From: Streptococcus sp. 2342
Lineage (GTDB): Bacteria > Bacillota > Bacilli > Lactobacillales > Streptococcaceae
Assembly (NCBI RefSeq): GCF_013276795.1
Contig: NZ_VMLR01000003.1
Span: 124,001 to 188,000, forward strand
Length of the DNA: 64,000 nt
Direction: 5' to 3'
In this document: piece by piece, positions 20,830 to 29,562 of the stretch
Position numbering within the stretch: the stretch's first letter is position 1
Layout of the letters: every line of letters begins with the position of its first letter
Position numbers and translations under genes: made by a program
The notes under the pieces: model-generated
What the model was told of the DNA's origin: nothing
Database searches by the model: none
Seen by the model: the letters and a program-made list of their open reading frames with translations, nothing else

Positions 20830-20935
20830 AATACTCAATGAAAATCAAAGAGCAAACTAGGAAGCTAGCCGCAGGCTGTACTTGAGTACGGCAAGGCGAA
20901 GCTGACGCGGTTTGAATTTGATTTTCGAAGAGTAT
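20830..20935 (-). repeat. BOX element, boxA-boxC, reversed
   Basis: It begins with ATACTCAATGAAAATCAAAG (boxC end) and finishes with TTTTCGAAGAGTAT (boxA end). TACGGCAAGGCGAAGCTGACG within it is nearly the BOXA1R primer sequence. There is no boxB. Confidence 0.92.
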
Positions 20936-20970
20936 AAAGTTTGTTTTTGTATCTTTCAGAAAAATAAGGT

Positions 20971-20994
20971 ATACTATATGTAAACGATTTCAAA
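20971..20994 (+). promoter_or_regulatory. Promoter -10 with perfect cre site
   Basis: TATACT (20971-20976) is directly followed by ATGTAAACGATTTCAA (20979-20994), which fits every position of the cre consensus WTGNAARCGNWWWCAW. CcpA should repress the next gene in glucose. Confidence 0.85.
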
Positions 20995-21005
20995 GGAGTC
21001 CAGTT

Positions 21006-21866
21006 ATGACGAAAACATTTTTTATTCCAAATAAACAGAGCATTTTAGGAGAACAGGAAATTTTGACTGCCAAGTCCATCTTGGCCTTGGTAGATGGTTT
21101 GGAGTCACATAGCTATGATGCTGTCTATCTCCGTCAGCCTCTTAACCGTCTCGAGTATATCGAGTGTGCGATAGTGGGGCAATCACAATTTCTCTTTAAG
21201 GTCAGCTATGCTGATGGTCAAAAGGCCTATCGTGTTGATCTTCCTGACCTACTCACAAAGACAGACTGGCAGATTATCAAAGCATTTTTAGATGCCCTGC
21301 TTGCTTACACAGGAACTGAGATTGAGGGGCTAGATGGTTTTGACTTTGAAGCTTATTTCCAAGCAGGTATTCAAGCTCATCTTGCAGACACTGCTGCTCG
21401 TTTTACGATTTGCCAAGGAATTTTTAATCCTGTTTTCTTTAGTCATGTGGACTTGAAAAGCTTTTTAGAGGAAGATGGCTTGGCTCAATTTGAAGTACGT
21501 GTACATGCGGTTCAAGAGACCGATGCCTACTTTGCAAGAGTTTCCTTTTATCAGGATGGAGAAGGCCAAGTGCACGGTGTTTACCATCTGGCTCAAGGAG
21601 TCAAGACAGTTTTACCGAGAGAACCATTTGTTCCTGCAGCCTATATTGAGCAATTGGTGGATAAGGAAGTCCAGTGGGAGATTGACTTGGTTCAAATCAC
21701 AGGAGACGGCTCTAAACCAGAAGACTATGAAGCCATTGCCCGCTTGGACTATGCAAAATTCCTAGAGTCATTACCATCAGAATCTTACCACCAACTAGAT
21801 GCCAATCAATTAGAAATACAACCCATCTTAGACAAAGATTTTAAAACATTAGCACAAGAAAAGTAA
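21006..21866 (+). CDS. Streptococcal protein of unknown function (possibly DUF4299)
   Basis: This 286-residue acidic, soluble-looking protein has no signal peptide and no membrane segment. I believe it belongs to the DUF4299 family, but no catalytic motif is visible. The ATG follows AAAGGAG. What can be said comes from its promoter: a perfect CcpA operator overlaps the transcription start, so it is probably induced when glucose is absent. It is a single-gene unit with its own terminator, and matches in position the pneumococcal SP_0096 gene. Confidence 0.75.
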   Translation: MTKTFFIPNKQSILGEQEILTAKSILALVDGLESHSYDAVYLRQPLNRLEYIECAIVGQSQFLFKVSYADGQKAYRVDLPDLLTKTDWQIIKAFLDALLAYTGTEIEGLDGFDFEAYFQAGIQAHLADTAARFTICQGIFNPVFFSHVDLKSFLEEDGLAQFEVRVHAVQETDAYFARVSFYQDGEGQVHGVYHLAQGVKTVLPREPFVPAAYIEQLVDKEVQWEIDLVQITGDGSKPEDYEAIARLDYAKFLESLPSESYHQLDANQLEIQPILDKDFKTLAQEK

Positions 21867-21873
21867 AGCAGAA

Positions 21874-21899
21874 GCAGGTCAATCGACTTGCTTTTTTGA
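21874..21899 (+). terminator. Terminator of the cre-controlled gene
   Basis: AAGCAGGTC pairs with GACTTGCTT (one G-U) around AATC, followed by T-run. Confidence 0.88.
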
Positions 21900-21905
21900 C
21901 ATAGA

Positions 21906-21932
21906 AAAAATCCTGCCAAGGATGACAGGATT
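21906..21932 (-). terminator. Terminator for the minus-strand membrane protein gene
   Basis: Read on the minus strand, AATCCTG and CAGGATT form a stem followed by TTTTTCT. It lies beyond the BOX element, so the BOX is transcribed as 3' untranslated RNA of the gene at 22090-23154. Confidence 0.75.
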
Positions 21933-21934
21933 GC

Positions 21935-22085
21935 TACTCAATGAAAATCAAAGAGCAAACTAGGAAGCTAGCCGCAGGCTACTCAAAACACTGTTTTGAG
22001 GTTGTAGATGAAACTGACGAAGTCAGTAACCATACATACGGTAAGGCGAAGCTGACGTGGTTTGAAGAGATTTTCGAAGAGTATG
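21935..22085 (-). repeat. BOX element, boxA-boxB-boxC, reversed
   Basis: The boxC end (TACTCAATGAAAATCAAAG) and boxA end (TTTTCGAAGAGTAT) flank one boxB containing CAAAACACTGTTTTGAGG and ACTGACGAAGTCAGT. The boxA edge lies four bases from the stop of the neighbouring minus-strand gene. Confidence 0.93.
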
Positions 22086-22089
22086 AAGT

Positions 22090-23154
22090 TTAAAGATAGG
22101 CCAAGATACGAAGATAATCTCCAATCAGTGCCACTTCAGCTACAAAGAAGAGGAGGATAATAACTCCGTTCACAAGGACAGACAAGAATAATTGATAGAA
22201 GGAGTCGGCTTCACTTGCTTGACTTGGTCTGGTAATGATATGGAGACTAGCAAGCAGAATGATTCCAATGCTAATCACACATAAAAGGGCTGAAAATCGT
22301 AGGCTATCAAAGAAGGCAAAGAAACTAGCAATAGCAGTGAGGAAGATTGGAATTGCCAAGAGTTGACTATATTGTTGGAGAACCTTTTCTAGCGTCCAGT
22401 CCTTTTCTTGGTAGATAAATCGTCTCACGACGAAACTACCCAAGAGGAATGAAAAGAAGAAGAGTGTTGTCGCTACTAGGATAGAGATGATCGAAAAGAG
22501 ATTTAATGAAGCAAATTGTTCAGGGAAGTGATTATGCATAGTTGCTATATGTCCATAGTAAGCATGTTTGATATGGTAGATACTAAAGAAAAAGGAAGAT
22601 GCAGAAAACAGAATGAGCAAGAGAAAGGCTGTGTAGCTGTGTGTGCTACTTGTTTCAAGCTTGCTTGTAGGAGATTTGAGAGCCTCCACTAGCCAAGACC
22701 AAAAATCAAGTACTTGCTCTTTCCATCTATCCGTAGATTTTGGAGCTTGGTCGGGGATATAGGGACTTTCTAAGGATTTACTGAGAAGAAGAGGCTCTTT
22801 CAAGATTGTTTTTTGCTGAGGAAGTGCTTCTTGGCTTTCTTCAGCTTTAGTGACTTTTTCTGTTTCCTCAGAAAGATCTTGCTCTTCTTCAGTAGAATTA
22901 GATGCCTTCTTTTCTTCTATTTCTGTTCTCGCTTCACCGCCTTCAGGAGTTTCAATTTTCTCTTCTTGCTGGCTTTCCAGTTCGACTTCAGCTTGAGAGA
23001 CTTCCTCCTCTACTTGAGTATTTTTTTCAATTGGTGTATCGAGATCGGCTATCGTTTCTTCAGCCTTGTCTGCAACCTCTTGAGCTTGCTCTTCAGGCTT
23101 GTTCTTGCTTGTTGTTTTTACAAAATCATTACTTTCAAACCATTCTTGTTTCAT
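22090..23154 (-). CDS. Membrane protein with acidic disordered N-terminal half
   Basis: The 354-residue product has a Glu-rich, low-complexity N-terminal half (about 1-150) that should be cytoplasmic and disordered. About five hydrophobic segments follow (roughly residues 172-190, 220-245, 270-290, 295-312 and 330-350). This layout matches a streptococcal DUF6574-like membrane protein (name from memory, unsure). Function is unknown. The start has an AAAAAGGAGG ribosome site, and a strong promoter lies just upstream. It sits downstream of the PadR/DUF1700/DUF4097 cassette but has its own promoter, so it need not share that regulation. Confidence 0.72.
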   Translation of the reverse strand: MKQEWFESNDFVKTTSKNKPEEQAQEVADKAEETIADLDTPIEKNTQVEEEVSQAEVELESQQEEKIETPEGGEARTEIEEKKASNSTEEEQDLSEETEKVTKAEESQEALPQQKTILKEPLLLSKSLESPYIPDQAPKSTDRWKEQVLDFWSWLVEALKSPTSKLETSSTHSYTAFLLLILFSASSFFFSIYHIKHAYYGHIATMHNHFPEQFASLNLFSIISILVATTLFFFSFLLGSFVVRRFIYQEKDWTLEKVLQQYSQLLAIPIFLTAIASFFAFFDSLRFSALLCVISIGIILLASLHIITRPSQASEADSFYQLFLSVLVNGVIILLFFVAEVALIGDYLRILAYL

Positions 23155-23191
23155 GGTAGAACCTCCTTTTTAGTTAGATAAATATGCTTCT

Positions 23192-23220
23192 ATAGTAGCA
23201 GATGTAAGCGTTTTTGTCAA
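23192..23220 (-). promoter_or_regulatory. Strong sigma-A promoter with cre-like overlap
   Basis: On the minus strand TTGACA (23215-23220) and TACTAT (23192-23197) are spaced by 17 bases. The -35 overlaps the stop codon of the DUF4097 gene. ATGTAAGCGTTTTTGT (23202-23217) matches 14 of 16 cre positions, so CcpA control is possible. Confidence 0.75.
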
Positions 23221-24128
23221 CGTCTGCTTGGTGTGGATATTAGTTCAATATCATCATCAGATCTCGCAATGAGTTGATCCTTGACATCGGTTTTTTCAGT
23301 TTTGTAAGGGTTGCTTAATTCCGTACCTCTTGATTCAGGCTCTTCTCTTGTGAATTGGAAGATAGAACCATAGTTGCTTGAGATGTCCCAGTTAATTCGT
23401 TGGCTTTCTTTCTGGTCTAGGATGATTCGGAGATAATCTTTGGCAGTCAGTTCAACCCTACCATGGACTTGGATATTTTCAGCGTGGAAGTGATGTTCTG
23501 TTGACTCTAGCTGACTATCTGTCAGATTTGTATCAAAGATATTAACGATATTGGGCGTTGTGAGTTTACTGTTTTTGATACGACTTCCTTCAATTCGGAG
23601 GATATAGCCGTTTGTATTGAGGGTCGTATTTTCAAGGCTAGCATTTATGATGGTGGTTTGTCCGCGATTGGCTGAGATGTTGATCCCTTTTAGAGTTCTC
23701 CCTTTTGGCAGTCTGAGAATAACTTCTTCAAAACGACTAGAGTAGCTACTTGCGATATGAAGAATTCCGCCAATTCCAGAAGAGATAAATGGACTTTCAG
23801 ACAGTTTCTTATCAGTGAGACTCAGAGTTCTATCGTTCTGATTGGTGATAAGATCATGGTGAGCAGAAAGAGATGGATGGTAAGAAATGTGGATTTGATC
23901 ATCGAAAGAGTCTGTGATGGTCAGCGCGTGTTGGTGGAGAGTGATTTCTAGGTTTTCGACTTCCTTGCCAAAGGTTAGTTCTTCCGTACGGCTATCATAG
24001 ACAGGTTCTTTGGACAAGGAAAGTAGGCTCTTAATCCCATCAGATTGGATACCTACAAAGAGCAGGATAAAGCCGATAACGGTAGTCACCACACCAAAAA
24101 TGAGAAATCCTTTTGTCAATTTACGCAT
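23217..24128 (-). CDS. DUF4097-type adhesin-like envelope protein
   Basis: The 303-residue product has one N-terminal membrane segment (about 8-30) followed by a domain of short repeating strands (NISANRGQTTIINASLENTTL and similar). That is the beta-solenoid pattern of the DUF4097/DUF4098 family. It partners with DUF1700 and PadR genes in a common Firmicutes envelope-stress cassette. The start at 24128 is chosen because the ATG overlaps the DUF1700 stop (ATGCGTAA) and AGAGGTG lies upstream; a longer frame to 24179 would run inside the previous gene. Role in sensing or buffering envelope stress is inference. Confidence 0.82.
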   Translation of the reverse strand: MRKLTKGFLIFGVVTTVIGFILLFVGIQSDGIKSLLSLSKEPVYDSRTEELTFGKEVENLEITLHQHALTITDSFDDQIHISYHPSLSAHHDLITNQNDRTLSLTDKKLSESPFISSGIGGILHIASSYSSRFEEVILRLPKGRTLKGINISANRGQTTIINASLENTTLNTNGYILRIEGSRIKNSKLTTPNIVNIFDTNLTDSQLESTEHHFHAENIQVHGRVELTAKDYLRIILDQKESQRINWDISSNYGSIFQFTREEPESRGTELSNPYKTEKTDVKDQLIARSDDDIELISTPSRR

Positions 24129-24714
24129 GCTGGTCACCTCTCTTTCCTTTTTTAAGAACAAATTGCACCAAGCGAACAATGAGTAGACCGAAGAAGCGAG
24201 CTACATAGGAAATACCTAGTAAGACTAGTGAAGAAGCACCGATAGCCAGTAAACCAGAACCGAAAATCAAGATAAAGGCTGATTTGGCTTGGGCTAGGAC
24301 AGTGAAACTTTCAACTAAAAATAGGAATCCGCCGATGATACCCAGTATGGAAACCGCAAAGAAAGCCAAGATGACAGTCAAGGCTGCCACAAAGATTGCG
24401 AACAGGGACACGAGGATGGCGATTCCCAGAGGAATACCGATGGGTGCTGCAAGGAGGGCTAACAAGGCGATATGCAAAATTTGTCGGTTATTTTTTTGAG
24501 CAGGTGCCTCATTGATTTTTTTATCGAGAAGATTAGAGAGAACTTCGTGGGCCGCTTCTTTGGGAGTTCCCAAACTAGCAATGAGTTCTTCTTCTCCTTC
24601 GACTCCAGCATCGTCAAAGAGTTCCCTGAAATAGTCCATGGCTTCAATTTGGTCAGCCTGAGGCAGTTTTTTGAGATAAAGTTCTAGCTGAGTCAGGTAT
24701 TCAGTTCTTGTCAT
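24121..24714 (-). CDS. DUF1700 (HAAS) membrane protein
   Basis: The 197-residue product starts with the characteristic HAAS helix bundle (MTRTEYLTQLELYLKKLP, then EAMDYFRELFDDAG and GTPKEAAHEVL). Several hydrophobic helices follow (about 80-185). DUF1700 proteins pair with PadR regulators and DUF4097 proteins, and that is the case here. It overlaps the PadR gene by 14 bases and the DUF4097 gene by eight, so the three are translationally coupled. Confidence 0.88.
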   Translation of the reverse strand: MTRTEYLTQLELYLKKLPQADQIEAMDYFRELFDDAGVEGEEELIASLGTPKEAAHEVLSNLLDKKINEAPAQKNNRQILHIALLALLAAPIGIPLGIAILVSLFAIFVAALTVILAFFAVSILGIIGGFLFLVESFTVLAQAKSAFILIFGSGLLAIGASSLVLLGISYVARFFGLLIVRLVQFVLKKGKRGDQHA

Positions 24715-25027
24715 GGCGGATACTCCCTTCTATGATGCCATTGATGGTGTCTGTATAGAGTGTCCATTCATCTTTTAGGGTCAAGAGTTGCTCTATACCA
24801 CCATTTGTCAAGGAGTAGTATTTGCGCATGCGACCTTGGAACTCTCTAGAATAGGTTGTCAGAAAGCTATTGCCTTCCAATTTTTTGAGAATGGGATAGA
24901 GTGTAGATTCTTTGATATTAGCGATCAGCTTAATGGTTTGGCTAATCTCATAACCATAAGAATCATCCTGCTCCAGTACGGCCAAGATGAGAAATTCAAT
25001 CAAGGCAGAGGATGTTGGAAAGTACAT
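24701..25027 (-). CDS. PadR family transcriptional regulator
   Basis: The 108-residue protein shows the PadR winged-helix pattern: LIEFLILAVLEQDDSYGYEISQTI, then ESTLYPILKKLEGNSFLTTY and RMRKYYSLTNGG. It leads the three-gene operon and probably represses it. The ATG follows AAAGGAGG. An inverted repeat ATGTGTAG/CTTACACAT overlaps the expected transcription start and is the natural operator candidate. Confidence 0.92.
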   Translation of the reverse strand: MYFPTSSALIEFLILAVLEQDDSYGYEISQTIKLIANIKESTLYPILKKLEGNSFLTTYSREFQGRMRKYYSLTNGGIEQLLTLKDEWTLYTDTINGIIEGSIRHDKN

Positions 25028-25045
25028 GGGGAACCTCCTTTTCTA

Positions 25046-25113
25046 ATGTGTAAGATTTTTATATATAATTTTTCTACACATACATTGTACATCTAAATGA
25101 AAGCCCTGTCAAG
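25046..25113 (-). promoter_or_regulatory. padR operon promoter and candidate PadR operator
   Basis: On the minus strand TTGACA (25108-25113) and TACAAT (25084-25089) are 18 bases apart. Downstream, ATGTGTA and TACACAT (25046-25081) form an interrupted inverted repeat, as in known PadR sites. A near copy of one arm with its flank (AAATGTGTAAAATTTTTATA, from about 25117) lies upstream of the -35. Confidence 0.65.
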
Positions 25114-25138
25114 AGAAATGTGTAAAATTTTTATATAT

Positions 25139-25166
25139 AAAAAACTTCTAGCAAAAACTAGAAGTT
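25139..25166 (-). terminator. Terminator of the MFS transporter gene
   Basis: On the minus strand AACTTCTAG and CTAGAAGTT form a perfect 9-bp stem followed by TTTTTA. It starts at the stop codon of the MFS gene. Confidence 0.85.
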
Positions 25167-26332
25167 TAGAGGATTTTATCAGCTCTGTCCACAGTAAAGA
25201 GGGCCACAGTCATCAGGATATCGACGAGTAAGAGAGCAGCTACAGCTGGTACCCAAGAGTGGAAAAGGTCAAAACTGTATCCAAAGAGGGTTGGCCCAAA
25301 GGCTGCTAGGATGTAGCCTCCTGTTTGAGATAAACCAGACAATTGGGCTGTCTTTTCAGGAGCGCTTGTCTTGAGTGAAAAGTTGACCATGAGATAAGGG
25401 AAGAGGGCGCTGGTTGCGGTTCCGATGAGGAGATGGATGGCAAGCCAGTAAAAGAAATTACCGACTGGGAAAAAGAGCATGGAAATGCCGACCACACCAG
25501 CCAGTGAGACCAGAGTGAGCATGAGCTGACGGTTGCGAGTAGATAAGCTGGTTGTCAGGCTTGGGATGGTCATTGAAAAAGGGATACTAATCAGAGAGAA
25601 GATAGAGGTCAGCAAGCCAGCTTCGTGACTAGATAGACCTGCATGGATAGCCATGGTAGGTAGCCAGGTCATCGCGGTGTAAAAGAGCAGGGATTGGAAA
25701 CCTGCAAAGACAATCACTGCCCAGACCTGTTTGTTACGCATGACCTTTGTTTGGCTTTTTTGTTTGGTTTGTGGAGCCAGTCTGTGATTATAACGGTGAT
25801 TTGGGAGCCAGACCAAAAAAGTTGCTAGACAGAGCAGGGTGAGGAGGATGATGAGTCCTTTCCAAGAACTGGCTTGTGTAATAGGCACGGCTAGATAGGA
25901 AGCCAGAGCCGTTGCAATCCCCATAGAAGTTACATATAAGGTAGTCAGAAAACCAATTTTCTTTGGTTGATTGGCTTGGATGAGACTAGGAAGCAGCACA
26001 TTGATGACTGCGATACTTGCCCCAACCATCAAGGTTCCTAGATAGAGTAGGGGCAGATTGATTAGTCGAATGAGAGAACCGATGGTCAAGAAGAAGAGGC
26101 TGTAGGTGAAGAGATGCTCCAAGCCGATTTTCTGAGCCAGTCGGGTAGAAAAGAGCGAGAAGAGGGTAAACATGAGGAGGGGAAGGCTAGTCAAGACACC
26201 AAGTGAACTAACTTCTACTCCCAGCCCTTGCGAAATATCTCCCAAAATAATGGGTAAAACAGTAAAAGGAGTCCGCAAAGAAACACCGATTAGGATAATA
26301 CCTGGAATAAAAAAGAGTGATTGCTTTTTCAT
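25166..26332 (-). CDS. MFS transporter, CynX/NimT family
   Basis: The 388-residue product has 12 predicted membrane helices. It matches the cyanate/2-nitroimidazole transporter branch of the major facilitator superfamily, with the early RTPFTVLPIILGDISQGLGV segment and internal repeats of that group. The substrate cannot be read from sequence. The ATG is preceded by AAGAGG. It is monocistronic and minus-strand, with a divergent glycosyltransferase gene on the other side. Confidence 0.85.
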   Translation of the reverse strand: MKKQSLFFIPGIILIGVSLRTPFTVLPIILGDISQGLGVEVSSLGVLTSLPLLMFTLFSLFSTRLAQKIGLEHLFTYSLFFLTIGSLIRLINLPLLYLGTLMVGASIAVINVLLPSLIQANQPKKIGFLTTLYVTSMGIATALASYLAVPITQASSWKGLIILLTLLCLATFLVWLPNHRYNHRLAPQTKQKSQTKVMRNKQVWAVIVFAGFQSLLFYTAMTWLPTMAIHAGLSSHEAGLLTSIFSLISIPFSMTIPSLTTSLSTRNRQLMLTLVSLAGVVGISMLFFPVGNFFYWLAIHLLIGTATSALFPYLMVNFSLKTSAPEKTAQLSGLSQTGGYILAAFGPTLFGYSFDLFHSWVPAVAALLLVDILMTVALFTVDRADKIL

Positions 26333-26486
26333 ATAATACCTCTTCTAGCTGATTTTAATAACAGCTTATTTTAAGGCTTTTTCCCTATAATGTCAAGTAA
26401 GGTTTCTGGCTTTCAAGATAAAAATGGGAAAGTCTTGAAAATTATGATAAAATAGTGGAAGGAAATCTATACATTGGAGAAAAACT

Positions 26487-27317
26487 GTGTCTGAAAAGCA
26501 AAAAATCAGCGTATTGATGTCGGTCTATATCAAGGAAAATCCGACATTTTTAAAGGGTGCTATTGAGAGCGTTCAAAATCAGACCCTGAAACCAAGCGAA
26601 TTGGTTCTGGTTGAGGATGGGCCTTTGACACCTGAACTCTATCAGGTATTAGACCATCTTGAAGTTGAGTCTGATATTCCAGTGAAACGCTATCCTCTTG
26701 AGCAGAATCAAGGTTTGGGTCTGGCTCTTCGACAGGGTGTTTTGCAGTGCCAGTATGATATCATCGCTCGTATGGATACGGATGATATAGCTGTTCCAGA
26801 CCGTTTTGAGCAACAGGTTCAGCTAATGGAGAAGGACAAGCTAGACCTATTAGGTGGACATATTGCAGAGTTTATTGATAATCCTGATGAGATTGTTTCT
26901 TACCGTCGTGTTCCGACTCAACATGCAGATATTGTGGCTTATCAAAGGATGAGAAGTGCCTTTAACCACATGACTGTCATGTTCAAGAAGGACATGGTTC
27001 TCAAGGCAGGCAACTATGAGGATGGCCTTTATATGGAGGATGACCTCCTCTGGCTCAATATGATTGCTGCAGGAGCCAAGACTGGAAATCTGGATCAAAT
27101 CTTGTGTAAGGTTCGTGTTGGAGCAGGGATGTTTGAGCGTCGTGGGGGACTGCGTTACCTTAAACTCTATCGTCAGGCTCGTCAGCGCATGCTGAAGAGA
27201 GGGCAAATTTCTTACATGGAGTATGCCAAGAGTGTTGCCATTCAGATGGTTGTTGCCCTTTGTCCAGGATTTGTCCGACAGTTTATTTTTATGAAACTGT
27301 TACGAAAAAGCAATTAA
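26487..27317 (+). CDS. GT2 family glycosyltransferase (GTG start)
   Basis: The 276-residue product has the GT-A fold signature: VLMSVYIKENPTFLKGAIESVQNQT, LVEDGP, the metal-binding motif IIARMDTDD, and the MEDDLLW acceptor-side block. A weakly hydrophobic C-terminal part (about 240-270) may touch the membrane. The start is GTG at 26487, with GGAG seven bases upstream. Together with the CapD-like gene downstream it probably adds a sugar to a surface glycan; donor and acceptor are unknown. Confidence 0.88.
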   Translation: MSEKQKISVLMSVYIKENPTFLKGAIESVQNQTLKPSELVLVEDGPLTPELYQVLDHLEVESDIPVKRYPLEQNQGLGLALRQGVLQCQYDIIARMDTDDIAVPDRFEQQVQLMEKDKLDLLGGHIAEFIDNPDEIVSYRRVPTQHADIVAYQRMRSAFNHMTVMFKKDMVLKAGNYEDGLYMEDDLLWLNMIAAGAKTGNLDQILCKVRVGAGMFERRGGLRYLKLYRQARQRMLKRGQISYMEYAKSVAIQMVVALCPGFVRQFIFMKLLRKSN

Positions 27318-27402
27318 AAGATTGTAGCAAATCGTAAACTGGATAAAAAGCGTTATAATAACAATATAAATATCCAGCTCTTTTAAGGAGGAGTAGATTG
27401 AC

Positions 27403-29253
27403 ATGAATAAAAAACTAACAGATTATGTGATTGATCTGGTGGAAATTTTAAATAAACAACAAAAACAAGTCTTCTGGGGCATATTTGATATTTTGAGTAT
27501 GGTGGTTTCCATCATTGTATCTTATATCTTATTTTACGGACTAATTAACCCAGCACCTGTTGACTACATTATCTATACGAGTTTGGCCTTCTTGTTTTAT
27601 CAATTGATGATTGGATTTTGGGGCTTGAACGCTAGTATCAGTCGTTACAGCAAGATCACAGATTTTATGAAAATCTTTTTTGGTGTGACTGCGAGCAGCG
27701 TCTTGTCATATAGTATCTGCTATGCCTTCTTGCCACTCTTTTCAATCCGTTTCATCATTCTCTTTATCTTGTTGAGTACCTTCTTGATTTTATTGCCACG
27801 GATTACTTGGCAGTTAATCTACTCTAGACGCAAAAAAGGAAGTGGCGATGGAGAACACCGTCGAACCTTCTTGATTGGTGCTGGTGATGGTGGGGCCCTC
27901 TTTATGGATAGTTACCAACATCCAACCAGTGATTTGGAACTGGTCGGTATTTTGGATAAGGATGCTAAGAAAAAGGGTCAAAAACTTGGTGGAATCCCTG
28001 TTTTGGGTTCATATGATGATCTGCCTGAATTAGCCAAACGCCATCAAATCGAGCGTGTTATCGTTGCGATTCCGTCGCTTGACCCGTCAGAATATGAACG
28101 TATCTTGCAGATGTGTAATAAGCTGGGAGTCAAATGTTACAAGATGCCTAAGGTTGAAACCGTTGTTCAGGGACTTCACCAAGCAGGTACTGGGTTCCAA
28201 AAAATTGATATTACGGACCTTTTGGGACGTCAGGAAATTCGTCTTGATGAATCGCGTCTGGGAGCAGAACTGACAGGTAAGACAATCTTAGTCACAGGTG
28301 CTGGTGGCTCAATCGGTTCTGAAATCTGTCGCCAAGTTAGCCGCTTCAATCCTGAACGCATCGTCTTGCTCGGTCATGGGGAAAATTCAATCTACCTTGT
28401 TTATCATGAATTGATTCGCAAGTTCCAAGGGATTGATTATGTACCAGTTATTGCCGATATTCAAGACTATGACCGTCTCTTGCAAGTCTTTGAACAGTAC
28501 AAGCCAGCTATTGTTTATCATGCGGCTGCCCACAAGCACGTTCCTATGATGGAGCGCAATCCAAAAGAAGCCTTCAAAAACAATATCCGTGGAACCTACA
28601 ATGTTGCTAGAGCTGTTGATGAAGCTAAAGTACCTAAGATGGTTATGATTTCGACAGATAAGGCGGTCAATCCACCCAATGTTATGGGAGGAACCAAGCG
28701 TGTGGCTGAGTTGATTGTCACTGGTTTTAACCAACGTAGCCAATCAACCTACTGTGCGGTTCGTTTTGGGAATGTTCTTGGTAGCCGTGGTAGTGTCATT
28801 CCAGTCTTTGAACGTCAGATTGCTGAAGGTGGGCCTGTAACGGTGACAGACTTCCGCATGACCCGTTACTTTATGACTATTCCAGAAGCTAGCCGTTTGG
28901 TTATCCATGCTGGTGCTTATGCCAAAGATGGGGAAGTCTTTATCCTTGATATGGGCAAACCAGTCAAGATTTATGACTTGGCCAAGAAAATGGTCCTTTT
29001 AAGTGGCCACACTGAAAGTGAAATTCCAATCGTTGAAGTTGGAATCCGCCCAGGCGAAAAACTCTACGAAGAACTCTTGGTATCAACCGAACTTGTTGAT
29101 AATCAGGTTATGGATAAGATTTTCGTTGGTAAGGTCAATGTTATGCCTCTAGAAGTCATCGATCAAAAAATTGAAGAGTTCCGCACTCTTAGTGGAGATG
29201 AATTGAAGCAAGCCATTATCGCCTTTGCCAATCAAACAACCCACGTTGAATAA
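27403..29253 (+). CDS. CapD/FlaA1-type nucleotide-sugar 4,6-dehydratase/epimerase, membrane-bound
   Basis: The 616-residue product has four N-terminal membrane helices (about 22-135), a CoA-binding-like Rossmann region (about 148-275) and a C-terminal short-chain dehydrogenase domain. That domain has the NAD motif GAGGSIGSE and the catalytic neighbourhood STDKAVNPPNVMGGTKR. This is the polysaccharide biosynthesis CapD/PglF layout acting on UDP-GlcNAc. AAGGAGGAG precedes the ATG. It follows the GT2 gene and probably prepares its donor sugar. Whether it dehydrates or epimerises cannot be decided by eye. Confidence 0.9.
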   Translation: MNKKLTDYVIDLVEILNKQQKQVFWGIFDILSMVVSIIVSYILFYGLINPAPVDYIIYTSLAFLFYQLMIGFWGLNASISRYSKITDFMKIFFGVTASSVLSYSICYAFLPLFSIRFIILFILLSTFLILLPRITWQLIYSRRKKGSGDGEHRRTFLIGAGDGGALFMDSYQHPTSDLELVGILDKDAKKKGQKLGGIPVLGSYDDLPELAKRHQIERVIVAIPSLDPSEYERILQMCNKLGVKCYKMPKVETVVQGLHQAGTGFQKIDITDLLGRQEIRLDESRLGAELTGKTILVTGAGGSIGSEICRQVSRFNPERIVLLGHGENSIYLVYHELIRKFQGIDYVPVIADIQDYDRLLQVFEQYKPAIVYHAAAHKHVPMMERNPKEAFKNNIRGTYNVARAVDEAKVPKMVMISTDKAVNPPNVMGGTKRVAELIVTGFNQRSQSTYCAVRFGNVLGSRGSVIPVFERQIAEGGPVTVTDFRMTRYFMTIPEASRLVIHAGAYAKDGEVFILDMGKPVKIYDLAKKMVLLSGHTESEIPIVEVGIRPGEKLYEELLVSTELVDNQVMDKIFVGKVNVMPLEVIDQKIEEFRTLSGDELKQAIIAFANQTTHVE

Positions 29254-29261
29254 AAAAGAAA

Positions 29262-29311
29262 AGCGCATATTATCAAGTTGTTCATAAGAACCTTGGTAAT
29301 ATGCGTTTTGT
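29262..29311 (+). terminator. Terminator after the CapD-like gene
   Basis: CGCATATTATCAAG pairs with CTTGGTAATATGCG (one G-U pair) and is followed by TTTTG. Confidence 0.85.
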
Positions 29312-29323
29312 TATGTAGAGACT

Positions 29324-29521
29324 TATACTCTTCGAAAATCTCTTCAAACCACGTCAACGTCGCCTTGCCGTAGGTATGGTTACTGACTTCGTCAGTTCTA
29401 TCCACAACCTCAAAACAGTGTTTTGAGCTGACTTCGTCAGTTCCATCTACAACATTAAAACAGTGTTTTGAGCAGCCTGCGGCTACTTTCCTAGTTTGCT
29501 CTTTGATTTTCATTGGGTATT
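29324..29521 (+). repeat. BOX element, boxA-boxB-boxB-boxC
   Basis: The boxA end (TATACTCTTCGAAAATC) and boxC end (TTTGATTTTCATTGGGTAT) flank two boxB modules. Each boxB has CTGACTTCGTCAGTT and AAAACAGTGTTTTGAG. It is the longest of the six BOX copies in the window. Confidence 0.94.
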
Positions 29522-29546
29522 ACTCCATTTTCTTCTGAAATGGAGT
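29522..29546. terminator. Possible terminator downstream of the HAD gene
   Basis: ACTCCATTT and AAATGGAGT form a perfect 9-bp stem with a 7-base loop. Neither side has a strong T-run, so termination is uncertain. Confidence 0.35.
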
Positions 29547-29562
29547 TGTTACCCAGTCTATG

